DNA from: RZZS01 sp964498755
Lineage (GTDB): Bacteria; Pseudomonadota; Alphaproteobacteria; Micavibrionales; Micavibrionaceae
Assembly: GCA_964498755.1 (NCBI GenBank)
Contig: CAZCIB010000004.1
Location: 11,288-75,287, forward strand
Length of the DNA: 64,000 nt
Direction: 5' to 3'
Shown here: positions 33,644 through 42,787 of the stretch, one piece after another
Numbering within the stretch: position 1 is the first letter of the stretch
Layout: every line of letters begins with the position of its first letter
The notes under the pieces: generated by a model
Databases searched by the model: none
Seen by the model: only the letters and a program-made list of their open reading frames with translations
What the model was told of the DNA's origin: nothing
Made by a program: the position numbers and the translations under genes

Positions 33644-35551
33644 ATGTTTCACGTGAAACAAGACATTCAGGATATAGCGGAAGAAACGCTGTCTTCAGAT
33701 ACATTGTCCCTGACAATGCAAAATGAAGACCGTGACCGTAAAATAGACCAGTTTCTGGACGCGGTGTTCAAGGAAAACTGGGCGAACAACTTTCTTATTC
33801 TGGCGCTAACCGCGGGTCCTGTCACATATCTTGGTCTGAATGTCGGCTATTATATTGGCTATGGTACGTTTCCGCCATTTCAGCTTTTTATCTACTTTGC
33901 AGCCTTTACGGCCATTGCAGGCCTGCTGGGCTTCGTTTTACGCGTCGCCGAGCATGTCAACAAAGAACGCCGGGAAAGCCGGGCCGGACGCCTTCTGGTC
34001 GTCGCTATGGGCATTTTGCCGAGACTGATCCAGAATTCCAGAGAATTGCAATTGCAACATTTATCGGAAGAGGTCATTGCCCAGGAGGCCGCTCTTCTTA
34101 TTCTTAAAAACAGTCACCCGCAATACGCGGAGTTAAGAGAAGCATTTTACGTTTTAACCAACAACGATGAAATCGCGACTCAGCTATGCCGGATCCGGAT
34201 TTACGAGGAAGTCGGCTTTTTTTCCCGCAGTCAGCTGATTCGTCAGGATATTGAACCGGAAATAAAAAAATGCCTTGAGGCACTCGAAACTGAACGCCCG
34301 GACGTCGCTTACTGGCTGGAACGTCACTACAAAGGCAAACCGCCCAGCTTAAAAGAAGGTCTGCCGCGGAACGAGAGTTTTATAGAGCGCCTGCTCGTCT
34401 GGAGTGAGACGGACACGGATGAATATCTTCGCACAAGGGATATTGACGAACTTCTAACGCTCGTCATGGAGCTGCTTTGCGGCCGCGAAATACCGCTGTT
34501 AAGCACGAGTTACTCCGGAAAGAACGAAATTGGCATAATTGCGGAGCAATTACACGCCGCCAGAGCCAGCTACAGGGTAGCGAACGCGGCGCGTTTCAGC
34601 CGCATTAAATCAATCGCGAGATACTTCCAGTACGAAGAAGATTTTCACGATAGCATCCCGACAAATTTCAGGGACGCGACGAAACTTCTGAGCCTGATTG
34701 AGGAACAAATTGACGTCCTGTGCGAGGATATCAACAAACTGAAATCCGTGAAAGCGAGCAAGACGCGCGAGAGTCTGAGAAAATTAAAGAGAAAAACAGA
34801 GCTGCTCCAAAATGTCATCGGGTTTTACAGGGAATTGCTGACGGCGCACAGGCGCGCGGAAAAACGCGAGGATAACTTGCGCCGTCTTATCCAGAAATGG
34901 AGGAGCATATGCCAGGAAATCGACGGAAGCATCGGCTTGCTAAGTGTGGACAAGCGCCAGACGAAACGCCGGGAAGGCATTGTTATTCTTCAACGCATGA
35001 TCCGTCTGAACAATCATGAAAAAATACGCCTCGTCAGACAAACTTATCCCCTCATAAAACATATGAATGACAATATCGTCAGCCTTAACATTGATGACTA
35101 TAAAAAACTGGTGGTGGAGCTACTTACAGCCCTTGATCCGCTGATTTACATTACGTCCGCCGACACACAGCGCGCCATCGAACTGTCCAACGCGCCGAAC
35201 TTTATCTCGATCCACTCCAGTTTCAGCGCAGAAGCGAAAACCTTATGGGCGACGAACTACACGCGCGAGCTGGAAACAGATATGGCGCGCATGGCTGAGA
35301 GACTTTTCCGCGCTTTGATAACCCAGTATAACCTTGCGCTTGACAATGCGGCGATAGACTTCTTCGTTACAAATTATAACGCGGACAGGGAAAAACTGGA
35401 GACCATGCTGCGCACGCTCGAAAGAGATACGGCGATGCCGCCTTTATCGCAGCTTGAAAAGCTAAACCGTAAGCCTAATTTGAAAAAGACATGGATGCAG
35501 ACTTTATCGGAAGCGACGACGACGCTACGTCTCGCCGGGCAAAAAGTATAG
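33644..35551 (+). CDS. Large membrane-anchored protein of unknown function
   Basis: 635 residues. The ATG at 33644 overlaps the first base of a parS site, so the protein starts MFHVKQ. Two hydrophobic segments lie at about residues 45-70 and 75-100 (TAGPVTYLGLNVGYYIG, FIYFAAFTAIAGLLGFVLRV). The remaining 530 residues are soluble, largely helical and highly charged, with coiled-coil-like parts near 350-420 (EEQIDVLCEDINKLKSVKAS). No catalytic motif is recognised. It lies on the plus strand between divergent mnmE and a dienelactone-hydrolase gene, 13 bases upstream of the latter. Confidence 0.78.
   Translation: MFHVKQDIQDIAEETLSSDTLSLTMQNEDRDRKIDQFLDAVFKENWANNFLILALTAGPVTYLGLNVGYYIGYGTFPPFQLFIYFAAFTAIAGLLGFVLRVAEHVNKERRESRAGRLLVVAMGILPRLIQNSRELQLQHLSEEVIAQEAALLILKNSHPQYAELREAFYVLTNNDEIATQLCRIRIYEEVGFFSRSQLIRQDIEPEIKKCLEALETERPDVAYWLERHYKGKPPSLKEGLPRNESFIERLLVWSETDTDEYLRTRDIDELLTLVMELLCGREIPLLSTSYSGKNEIGIIAEQLHAARASYRVANAARFSRIKSIARYFQYEEDFHDSIPTNFRDATKLLSLIEEQIDVLCEDINKLKSVKASKTRESLRKLKRKTELLQNVIGFYRELLTAHRRAEKREDNLRRLIQKWRSICQEIDGSIGLLSVDKRQTKRREGIVILQRMIRLNNHEKIRLVRQTYPLIKHMNDNIVSLNIDDYKKLVVELLTALDPLIYITSADTQRAIELSNAPNFISIHSSFSAEAKTLWATNYTRELETDMARMAERLFRALITQYNLALDNAAIDFFVTNYNADREKLETMLRTLERDTAMPPLSQLEKLNRKPNLKKTWMQTLSEATTTLRLAGQKV
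33645..33660. promoter_or_regulatory. parS site 2 (at a start codon)
   Basis: Perfect 16-base palindrome TGTTTCACGTGAAACA. Its first base is the second base of the start codon of the membrane-protein gene, so ParB binding would cover the start of translation. Confidence 0.96.
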
Positions 35552-35564
35552 AAAAGGGCCAGAC

Positions 35565-36257
35565 ATGACAGAATTACAGATACCTTCTCACGACAATTCC
35601 TCCTTCAGCAGCTACGTGGCTTATCCGGAAAGCGAGAAAGCCCCGACGATTATCGTTATACAGGAGATTTTCGGCATTAATCAGGAAATCAGGGAAAAGT
35701 GCGATGAACTGGCCGGAAAAGGATACGTGGCCGTGGCCCCAGATCTTTTCTGGCGTCAGGAGCGCGGGGTTGAGCTCACCGATAAAACGGATGAGGAATG
35801 GCAAAAAGCGTTCTCTTTAATGCAGGGCTTCGACGCCGACTTGGGGATAAAGGATATACAAAGCGCGATCGACTTTATTCGCAAGCAACCTTACAGCAAT
35901 GGCAAGGTCGGGGCTATCGGCTATTGTCTGGGCGGAAAACTGGCCTACCTTACCGCAACGCGCACAGATGCCGATTGTTCCGTTGGCTATTACGGCGTTG
36001 GCATTGAGGACATGCTCGACGAAGCGGTCAATATAAAGAATTCCTTACTTCTTCATATTGCCGAGGAGGACGAGTTTGTTGACAAGGATGCGCAGGCCAA
36101 AATCAAGGAAGGCCTGAAAGATCACGAAAATGTCACGCTTTATTCCTATCCCGGCGCCAATCACGCTTTCGCGCGTGGAAATGGCATTCATTACCATGAA
36201 GAGTCGGCGAAGGCCGCAAACGCGCGCACGGATGAGTTTTTAAAAGCGGCGCTATAA
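35565..36257 (+). CDS. Dienelactone hydrolase family protein
   Basis: 230-residue alpha/beta hydrolase. The nucleophile Cys is in GYCLGGKLAY, the Asp in AEEDEFVD and the His in YPGANHAFARG, the Cys-Asp-His triad of this family. The FGINQEIREKCDELAGKGYV start block is typical. It follows the membrane protein by 13 bases. Substrate unknown. Confidence 0.93.
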   Translation: MTELQIPSHDNSSFSSYVAYPESEKAPTIIVIQEIFGINQEIREKCDELAGKGYVAVAPDLFWRQERGVELTDKTDEEWQKAFSLMQGFDADLGIKDIQSAIDFIRKQPYSNGKVGAIGYCLGGKLAYLTATRTDADCSVGYYGVGIEDMLDEAVNIKNSLLLHIAEEDEFVDKDAQAKIKEGLKDHENVTLYSYPGANHAFARGNGIHYHEESAKAANARTDEFLKAAL

Positions 36258-36407
36258 CCGCCGCCTGACTGGCGATAAAATGCATATCATCTTTAGCCTG
36301 GTTCAGGCTCCGTAAGTGAGAAAGCTTCAAGGAGTAAGCCACGCCTGTGCGGGCAAGGGCGCTGTTCTTCCCGTATCCGGAAGGCAGGGCGAATTGCTCG
36401 CCGGATA

Positions 36408-36695
36408 TCAGGCCAAGAACAGCGGCTCCCGCAGATCCGGCAGAACGCCGGTTATCCGATACAAAGGCTCAGGCAGGGTATGGGGTTTTTGGAGCAGGGG
36501 AAGAGAAACCTCCGTATCGGATCCTGAAGCAGATAATTTTTGAGAAGACAGCGCGGGTTCGATGCGATCATTCCGGGAAGACGAGGACACCCCGGCGGAC
36601 ACAGCCAGAAGAAAAATCATCAGAAAAAGAACTGCGCTAAATGTCCGGGCTACATGAAAAGAGTTAGCCGGTGATGAGCCGTACCCTGTATTCAT
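36408..36695 (-). CDS. Small protein with one N-terminal membrane segment
   Basis: 95 residues with a hydrophobic stretch FSAVLFLMIFLLAVSAGV, then a Ser/Leu-rich tail. ATG at 36695 has AAAGG 8 bases before it. In another frame the sequence continues open for a further 80 codons past the stop, which could mean a frameshifted longer gene. It is the only gene-like item in the 607-base gap between the hydrolase and rho. Function and even coding status are uncertain. Confidence 0.4.
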   Translation of the reverse strand: MNTGYGSSPANSFHVARTFSAVLFLMIFLLAVSAGVSSSSRNDRIEPALSSQKLSASGSDTEVSLPLLQKPHTLPEPLYRITGVLPDLREPLFLA

Positions 36696-36864
36696 TAGTC
36701 TTGCCTTTCGCAAACCTGAGCTGACTTCTTGCGAGTCGTTATCAGGACCGTTGCCTTACTATTTTATGACAACATACAAAAGTATAATTCGCAAGGATTT
36801 TCGTTTCGAAATCAAATAGAAAGCAGTTTTTATTCGCCTCTTATTTGATTAAAATGACGTGAAT

Positions 36865-38121
36865 TTACTGGTTCATCGCAGAGAAGAAATCTTCGTTACA
36901 CTTGGTATCTTTCATTTTCTCCAGCAGGAACTCCATGGCGTCAACAGTGCCCATAGGATTAAGTATACGGCGCAAAACCCACATTTTCTGCAGAGTCTCG
37001 CGGTCAACGAGAAGCTCTTCCTTACGCGTACCGGACTTCTGGATATCAATAGCCGGAAAGACGCGCTTGTCGGAAAGCTTGCGGTCCAGAACGATCTCCG
37101 AGTTTCCTGTGCCTTTAAACTCCTCGAAAATAACTTCGTCCATACGTGAGCCCGTGTCGATAAGGGCCGTCGCGATAATAGTCAGGCTGCCGCCCTGTTC
37201 GATATTACGCGCTGCGCCGAAGAAACGCTTGGGCCGCTGCAGGGCGTTGGCGTCAACGCCCCCGGTCAAAACCTTACCAGAACTTGGAACAACCGTGTTG
37301 TAGGCGCGCGCAAGGCGAGTAATCGAGTCCAGAAGAATAACAACGTCGCGCTTGTGTTCTACAAGACGCTTGGCTTTTTCCATGACCATTTCCGCAACCT
37401 GAACGTGGCGCGCCGCCGGCTCGTCAAACGTGGATGAAATCACTTCGCCGCGCACGGAACGCGCCATGTCCGTAACCTCTTCCGGGCGCTCGTCAATAAG
37501 CAGAACGATAAGATAGGCTTCGGGATGATTGCTTGCCACGGAATGCGCAACCTCTTGCAGCATAACGGTTTTACCTGTGCGCGGCGGCGCGACGATAAGC
37601 GCGCGTTGGCCAAAACCTAAAGGCGATACCAGCTCTACAACGCGCTGCACATAGCCCTTTTTCGTCGGGTCATCCAGCTCGAGATTGATTTTGCGTTCGG
37701 GATAAAGAGGGGTGAGGTTGTCGAAATTAATTCGGTGACGGATTTTTTCCGGCGGCTCGTTGTTAATCGTATCAACTTTCAACAACGCGAAGTAACGTTC
37801 GGAATCTTTCGGCGCGCGTATCTGCCCTTCGCAGATATCGCCAGTCCTCAACCCGAAGCGGCGCACCTGACTGGGCGAGACATAGATATCGTCAGGCCCG
37901 GGGAGGTAGTTTTCTTCCGGGCTTCGCAGAAAACCAAATCCGTCCTGAAGGACTTCAAGTACGCCGGTTCCGGTAATCGGGACCCCCTGGTCCGCCAACT
38001 GCTTCAGGACAGCGAACATGATGTCCTGCTTGCGCATCGTGCCGCAGTTCTCCAGATCAAGCTCTTCAGCAAAAGCAAGCAACTCGGCCGGAGACCGCGT
38101 CTTTAACTCCTGTAAATTCAT
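36865..38121 (-). CDS. rho: Transcription termination factor Rho
   Basis: 418-residue hexameric RNA helicase. N-terminal RNA-binding part carries DGFGFLRSPEENYLPGPDDIY (cold-shock-like fold). Walker A is IVAPPRTGKTVM, then VLLIDERPEEVTDM, and DSITRLARAYN. It ends in the conserved region KMKDTKCNEDFFSAMNQ. It is last in the hemE-hemH-hemJ-rho run on the minus strand, with 239 bases of leader before it. Confidence 0.98.
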   Translation of the reverse strand: MNLQELKTRSPAELLAFAEELDLENCGTMRKQDIMFAVLKQLADQGVPITGTGVLEVLQDGFGFLRSPEENYLPGPDDIYVSPSQVRRFGLRTGDICEGQIRAPKDSERYFALLKVDTINNEPPEKIRHRINFDNLTPLYPERKINLELDDPTKKGYVQRVVELVSPLGFGQRALIVAPPRTGKTVMLQEVAHSVASNHPEAYLIVLLIDERPEEVTDMARSVRGEVISSTFDEPAARHVQVAEMVMEKAKRLVEHKRDVVILLDSITRLARAYNTVVPSSGKVLTGGVDANALQRPKRFFGAARNIEQGGSLTIIATALIDTGSRMDEVIFEEFKGTGNSEIVLDRKLSDKRVFPAIDIQKSGTRKEELLVDRETLQKMWVLRRILNPMGTVDAMEFLLEKMKDTKCNEDFFSAMNQ

Positions 38122-38360
38122 GGGAAACTCTTCATTTGAATGATCAAACTAATTCCTGTGCAAGGAAACCAAACATATCTGCCATATATTCGAGGATGTC
38201 CGTTTTGTTATCCTACCCGCAGAACAATGACTGAATTTCTCTTGAGGAAACTCGCAACAAGTCTTCCCTGTTGCCTTAAAGTCTGTGTTTTGTTCTGGAA
38301 TATTACTAAGATATAAAGGTTTATATCGTAAGCTTTCTAGCCTGTCAACACTATGATTAT

Positions 38361-38816
38361 CTAAAAAGGCTCAATAACGCCCATAATTACTATTATAATC
38401 ATCATCACGGTCGGGGCCTCGTTCACAATCCGGTAAAACCGTGCGCTGAACGTATTCCTGTCCTGCGCAAATAACCGCCGCCAGCGGGCAAACGCCATAT
38501 GCATCCCCGTCAAGCCAAAAAGCATGAGAAGTTTCACGTGAAACCATCCTTGCTCCAGCAGGGCGGGATTGCCGACAAGCATTAAGATTCCAAAAAGCCA
38601 CGTCGCGATCATCGCGGGATTCATGATAATTCGCAGCAGTTTACGTTCCATAACCTTAAACGTTTCGGACAAATCTGATCCCGCCTGCGCATCCGCGTGG
38701 TAAACGAACAACCGCGGCAAATAAAGCAGGCCAGCCATCCAGGCGATAAACGCGATGATATGCAGCGCCCGCAGCCAGTCATAAATGTTCAGAATATATT
38801 CGGTCACGATACTCAC
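38361..38816 (-). CDS. hemJ: HemJ-type protoporphyrinogen oxidase
   Basis: About 151 residues with four to five membrane spans (RALHIIAFIAWMAGLLYLPRLFVYH with the conserved His, then MIATWLFGILML). Oxidises protoporphyrinogen IX. The GTG start at 38816 overlaps the hemH stop as GTGA and has AGGAG 10 bases before it; a longer frame to 38846 starts with TTG and is less likely. A parS site lies inside. Confidence 0.88.
   Translation of the reverse strand: MSIVTEYILNIYDWLRALHIIAFIAWMAGLLYLPRLFVYHADAQAGSDLSETFKVMERKLLRIIMNPAMIATWLFGILMLVGNPALLEQGWFHVKLLMLFGLTGMHMAFARWRRLFAQDRNTFSARFYRIVNEAPTVMMIIIVIMGVIEPF
38531..38544. promoter_or_regulatory. parS site 3 (inside hemJ)
   Basis: GTTTCACGTGAAAC, the 14-base core of the parS palindrome; the outermost pair of the 16-base consensus is not matched (A...C). 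Confidence 0.85.
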
Positions 38817-39892
38817 TGGATCATCTCCTGATAGGCCGTACAGCAACGCTTAAAGCCGTTGGGGCAAATTCTCTCCTTTGTGTCGGGAAAGATCCCTTCC
38901 CGCGCCGAAGCCATCTCGACAACTTGCGCCAAGCCTTCAATAAACTGCTCGTGAACGCCAACTGTCGGGACTCGTTCAAAAGCCGGTACGCCAAGATCTA
39001 TAGCCATTTTCCCGTACTCAAGCTCAATTTCGACAAGCGTTTCAACGTGCTCATTGACGAAAGCATGCGGATAAATCACCAACGGTACATGGTCTTCGGC
39101 CGCTTTTTCAATTTCCTCTTCCGTCGAAGGTCCTATCCATTTCATAGGCCCAACCCGGCTTTGATAACATATACGCCAGTCAAGATCATCCATGCCAAGT
39201 TTATTAATTATGGCATGCGCTGATTGTTCGCACTGCCATTGATAGGGATCTCCGCCTTTCACGACGTATTCCGGCAAACCATGTGCGGAAAGAAGCAAAC
39301 GTGGTTTACGGCCGCATTCCTTTTCCACCTTCTCGATCTTTTCCCTGATAAGTTCCGCAGAGGCGCCTATAAAGCCGTCCAGTAACGGATAGCAACAGAC
39401 AAGAGACGAGCTGGCCTGAAAACCGGCCTTCTTTGCCTGCCTTTGCCATTCCTGGATTGAAGACCATGTAGTGGTGGTCGAAAATTGCGGGTAAAGCGGC
39501 AGAAACACGATATGGTCCGGCGAGAAGTCCCTGACTTTTTCAATAACCTCGCTTGCTCTCGGATGCCAGTAGCGCATGGAAACAAAAACCTGGGTCCTCA
39601 GTCTCTCGTTCTTTTTCAGGACTGCGTTCAGCGCGCGCGCCTGCGCTTCCGAATTTTCCAGCAGGGGTGAACGGTACCCCAGTTCAGCATAACTCTCCCC
39701 TGCTTCCCTGCGCGATCTTTTGCCGGCAATTCTGCTTGCGACAAACTGTCGCAGGGGCCAGGGCAATGGAATGATGTTTTTATCCGTGAAGAAATTATAG
39801 AGGAACGGCCTGATGGATTCCTTTTTGTCCGGCCCGCCCAGATTAAACAGAACTACGGCGACTTTTTTCACGCTCTTGTCTAAACCGTCCAT
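38813..39892 (-). CDS. hemH: Ferrochelatase
   Basis: Inserts ferrous iron into protoporphyrin IX. 359 residues. Family blocks include LFNLGGPDKKESI, LPLYPQFSTTTTWS, LLLSAHGLPEYVVKGGDPY (conserved His) and VIYPHAFVNEHVETLVEI. The C-terminus has a Cys cluster (ICPNGFKRCC), which could bind a 2Fe-2S centre as in some alphaproteobacterial ferrochelatases. Overlaps hemE by 13 bases and hemJ by 4, so the three are one operon. Confidence 0.96.
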   Translation of the reverse strand: MDGLDKSVKKVAVVLFNLGGPDKKESIRPFLYNFFTDKNIIPLPWPLRQFVASRIAGKRSRREAGESYAELGYRSPLLENSEAQARALNAVLKKNERLRTQVFVSMRYWHPRASEVIEKVRDFSPDHIVFLPLYPQFSTTTTWSSIQEWQRQAKKAGFQASSSLVCCYPLLDGFIGASAELIREKIEKVEKECGRKPRLLLSAHGLPEYVVKGGDPYQWQCEQSAHAIINKLGMDDLDWRICYQSRVGPMKWIGPSTEEEIEKAAEDHVPLVIYPHAFVNEHVETLVEIELEYGKMAIDLGVPAFERVPTVGVHEQFIEGLAQVVEMASAREGIFPDTKERICPNGFKRCCTAYQEMIQ

Positions 39893-40920
39893 GATTTCAC
39901 CATAGCGACAACCTCTTCGACATGTTCCGGCGGCGTTTCCTTGTGAATTCCATGTCCAAGGTTAAACACAAAAGGCGCAACCGAAAACCGTTCAAGAATT
40001 TGTTCTACTGACAGCGACAAGGAATCCCCGCCTGCCAGCAAACAGGCGGGATCAAGATTGCCTTGTAAAACAGTTGTGCCCTGAAGCGTACGAACAGCCC
40101 ATTCAGCAGGAATCTGGCTATCGAGCGAGAGACAATCAACGCCCGTTTCCTGAACGTATTTCAAAAGGCTTGGCCCCGCGCCCTTTGGAAAGCCGATCAC
40201 CGGGATATTCGGAAACGTATCCTTTAGCGCGCGAACAATCCTTGCCGCCGGCGCGCTGACAAAACGCCCGAAATGCTGCGAGTCTACGATCCCTGCCCAA
40301 CTGTCAAAGAGTTGTATGGCTTCCGCCCCAGCCTTGATTTGCCCCAACAAATATTCAATCGTGCTCTCCTCGATAACGTTCAGAAGCTGCCCAAACAGCT
40401 CAGGTTGTTTATAAGCCATCAGGCGCGTTTTCAGAAAATCCCGGCTCGATCCGCCATCGACCATATAACAGGCCACTGTCCACGGCGCGCCTGCAAATCC
40501 TATAAGTGCCGTATCGCCGTAACCTTCATTGCCGAGCATTTCCGATGTTTTTTGAATCGCTTCATAAACTTTGCCAAAAGATTCCCCGGCCAGTTCCGGC
40601 TTTAATAACTCAAGACCGGACTCATCCTCGAAATTTTTCAGAACCGGCCCTATGCCTTCCTCGAATGCGACCGGCCAGCCCAGCGCATGCGGCACAACCA
40701 GTATATCCGAGAATATTATTGCGCCGTCCATGCCGTAACGCCGGACCGGCTGGACTGTAATTTCTGAAGCAATATCAGGACTATAGACCATATCCAGAAA
40801 CCCATGACGTTGTTCGCGTATCGCCCTGTACTCGGGCAGATACCGTCCAGCCTGACGCATCATCCAGACCGGAACGCGAGCGCATTGCGTTCCTTTCAGC
40901 GTTTCAGTCAAAATTTTCAT
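39880..40920 (-). CDS. hemE: Uroporphyrinogen decarboxylase
   Basis: Makes coproporphyrinogen III from uroporphyrinogen III. The signature PVWMMRQAGRYLPEYR is near the start, with GFAGAPWTVACYMVDG and FNLGHGIHKETPPEHV later. ATG at 40920 (MKILTETLKGTQ) is chosen as it gives the usual N-terminus; the frame is open to 40968. In Caulobacter hemE borders the replication origin, and here an origin-like region lies upstream. Confidence 0.96.
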   Translation of the reverse strand: MKILTETLKGTQCARVPVWMMRQAGRYLPEYRAIREQRHGFLDMVYSPDIASEITVQPVRRYGMDGAIIFSDILVVPHALGWPVAFEEGIGPVLKNFEDESGLELLKPELAGESFGKVYEAIQKTSEMLGNEGYGDTALIGFAGAPWTVACYMVDGGSSRDFLKTRLMAYKQPELFGQLLNVIEESTIEYLLGQIKAGAEAIQLFDSWAGIVDSQHFGRFVSAPAARIVRALKDTFPNIPVIGFPKGAGPSLLKYVQETGVDCLSLDSQIPAEWAVRTLQGTTVLQGNLDPACLLAGGDSLSLSVEQILERFSVAPFVFNLGHGIHKETPPEHVEEVVAMVKSWTV

Positions 40921-40969
40921 GCGGAACTTTCTTGAGAGCCATTGTTTATACTCCTGACATGAAAGCAAA

Positions 40970-41300
40970 TCCGGTCAGAAAAAAAAGAAAATAATTTAGG
41001 TTTTTGTTTTTTGTAGGGGCTGTGAAAACCGGGGAATAAACTTATCCTCCGTGTTAGCCACAAATCCACAGCCAGAGCGACTCGCAGGATTTTAAAGTTT
41101 TTTTACGATTCGTCCCTGCATTCGGACATAGTGGCCTTAAAACTACGCACAGTGCGCGAATCATCTTCGGCCCTATGACTGAAAAATGCATATTTTCCCT
41201 GCGTTCCGTCATCCATAATTTCCAGACGCTCTATCCACAGCGTTATCGACGGAATCACAGCGGGCTTGACCGAATCAGCCTGACTGGCGCATCATCATTA
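40970..41300. other. Candidate replication origin (oriC)
   Basis: A gene-free stretch between hemE and the next gene. It holds an A/T-rich tract at about 40978-41013 (AAAAAAGAAAATAATTTAGG, then TTTTTGTTTTTTG) and several DnaA-box-like 9-mers: TTAGCCACA (41054), AAATCCACA (41062), CTATCCACA (41231), TTATCCTCC (41042) and TTATCGACG (41243), against consensus TTATCCACA. TTAAAGTTTTTTTAC at 41092-41106 is close to a CtrA box (TTAA-N7-TTAA, last base off). The hemE neighbourhood and nearby parABS fit. No box is a perfect match, so this remains a prediction. Confidence 0.6.
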
Positions 41301-41325
41301 TGCCTGAAGAAAGAAAGTTTTTTAA

Positions 41326-41940
41326 ATGTACGAAAACACGTTCACGCGTCTTGATAATGAAGAAACGAAAGAAGCGCTGGATTTTATAAATCCGCATATT
41401 CAGGGCATCCGCTACGATCATGAAACGGCCGTCGTAATGGTCAGTGATATTCCGTTTTATGATGGCTACAAGTTCTTTGATATCGCCGAGTACGGGCTTG
41501 TTCCGCCAGCCCGCAGATTTGTCGTTTCCGATGGCGATGACGTTGTTGTGCTGGACTGGACAAACGGGCCGATTTACGCGCTGAACGAGCGTGTTCCCGT
41601 GTCTCTGAACGGACTTAACGTTTGCGATTATGTCCGGTTTTTCTTTACATATGTCAAGGGCCGCCATGGCCGCTTTTTAATCACGGAAAGCGTGGATGAC
41701 ATAAACTGGAAGGAAGATCCGCCGCCAGCGGCGCGCAAGGCCATAGGCAAAATGCTCTCGCCGCTTGCGGTTAACGGAAAGGACGACAGTGGAAACCTCG
41801 TATTAACGGCCTGTATGATGTTTCGTGATTCCCTTTTCAGGGCAAAAGTTACAGTCGAACAAAACGGCCTTGTGACCCTTTCAGACGAAGAGCTGCTCAT
41901 AGAAGAAATGCCGGTCCTCGACGATACCTTTGCGCAATAA
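41326..41940 (+). CDS. Uncharacterised protein beside the pilus locus
   Basis: 204 residues, soluble, no signal peptide. Mixed strands and helices (RFFFTYVKGRHGRFLITESV, then WKEDPPPAARKAIGKMLSPL). No family recognised. It is convergent with the pilus block, ending 19 bases before its last gene, and lies on the other side of the origin region. Function unknown. Confidence 0.72.
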   Translation: MYENTFTRLDNEETKEALDFINPHIQGIRYDHETAVVMVSDIPFYDGYKFFDIAEYGLVPPARRFVVSDGDDVVVLDWTNGPIYALNERVPVSLNGLNVCDYVRFFFTYVKGRHGRFLITESVDDINWKEDPPPAARKAIGKMLSPLAVNGKDDSGNLVLTACMMFRDSLFRAKVTVEQNGLVTLSDEELLIEEMPVLDDTFAQ

Positions 41941-41959
41941 GCAAAGGCGTTGCCGAAGC

Positions 41960-42691
41960 TCAGGGCAGCATATTCCGGTTATCCCGCTTTCTGCTTTCAA
42001 ATTCGGAAAGAGACAGGAGCTGCGCTTTATTGTTGTTTTTGGTGACAACGATGCCGCTGCTTGTAACCTCGGCGACTTTTGAGCCATCGGGCAGAATTTC
42101 TCCAGACGTAGCGACAAGCTCTTCCTGCATGTTTTCCGTGTTCAAAATAGTGGCGAAACAGCGGCCGCCGGAGCAGTTAATTTCTTTCCAGACATAAGGG
42201 CTGTAAAAAGGTTTGAGCGCTTGCTGCGGTTCCTCGTCCTGTTCAGAACCAATAAGAATGTTGAGTTGCTCGCCCAATTCCTCCGGCTCCGCTAATTCAT
42301 CGTAATAATCTGAATAGAGGTCTGGATATGAACGGATACAAGGTATATTGGGTGGAATTTGCCTGCAGATAAAATCCGGCAGCGGCGGCGCCATGGTTGT
42401 CTGTCCAAGATCGCCATAAATGCGCTGCAGCTGGCTGATGCGGGTTTCGCGCTCAATCAGCTGTTCGACAAGACTGATTTGATATTGAAGCAAAAGGTTA
42501 TCGCGCAGATAAGGATTGCTGAACGAGACGATGCCTGCGCTCTCTAGGTCGCCCCATAAATTTTTATCAGGAAAGTCCGGAATGTCCGTGAAATCTAGAG
42601 ACGGAATGTTGTCCGATCTCTGGGCGCCGGCGCCGCCTGCTTGCAAAAACAATATAAAGGTCAGGACAAGAAATTTTGTAAAAGTCTTCAT
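41960..42691 (-). CDS. PilP-like exported protein (second copy of the domain)
   Basis: 243 residues with signal peptide (FLVLTFILFLQAGGAGA). A coiled-coil-like segment near 60-85 is followed by a C-terminal domain with GEILPDGSKVAEVTSSGIVV. This closely resembles the C-terminus of the PilP gene at 45977 (GELLPDGNSVDEITPTEVII), so the two share a PilP-type domain that may link secretin and inner-membrane parts. Two Cys pairs (FICRQIPPNIPCI and NCSGGRCF) suggest disulfides. It is the last gene of the block, beyond a terminator after pilS, so its expression may be lower. Naming is by domain likeness only. Confidence 0.7.
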   Translation of the reverse strand: MKTFTKFLVLTFILFLQAGGAGAQRSDNIPSLDFTDIPDFPDKNLWGDLESAGIVSFSNPYLRDNLLLQYQISLVEQLIERETRISQLQRIYGDLGQTTMAPPLPDFICRQIPPNIPCIRSYPDLYSDYYDELAEPEELGEQLNILIGSEQDEEPQQALKPFYSPYVWKEINCSGGRCFATILNTENMQEELVATSGEILPDGSKVAEVTSSGIVVTKNNNKAQLLSLSEFESRKRDNRNMLP

Positions 42692-42736
42692 AACTGAAAT
42701 TTTACGCCATAAGCGCAAATACGGTAAAGAGCCAAT

Positions 42737-42763
42737 TAAAAAGGCCGCAAAATCTGCGGCCTG
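42737..42763 (-). terminator. Terminator after pilS
   Basis: On the minus strand AGGCCGCAGATTTTGCGGCC is followed by TTTTTAATT. It lies 25 bases after the pilS stop and before the PilP-like gene, so pilS messages may stop here with some read-through. Confidence 0.75.
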
Positions 42764-42787
42764 TTAAAAAAAAGCGGACAGCCTAAA

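Noticed and set aside
33644..35551. Idea that the membrane protein is a chemoreceptor or SMC-like protein
   Set aside because: No receptor hairpin motif, Walker box or SMC signature is present.
36270..36560. Possible structured RNA or riboswitch downstream of the hydrolase
   Set aside because: Some GC-rich pairing is visible but no conserved core of a known RNA (SRP, 6S, cobalamin, tmRNA) could be matched.
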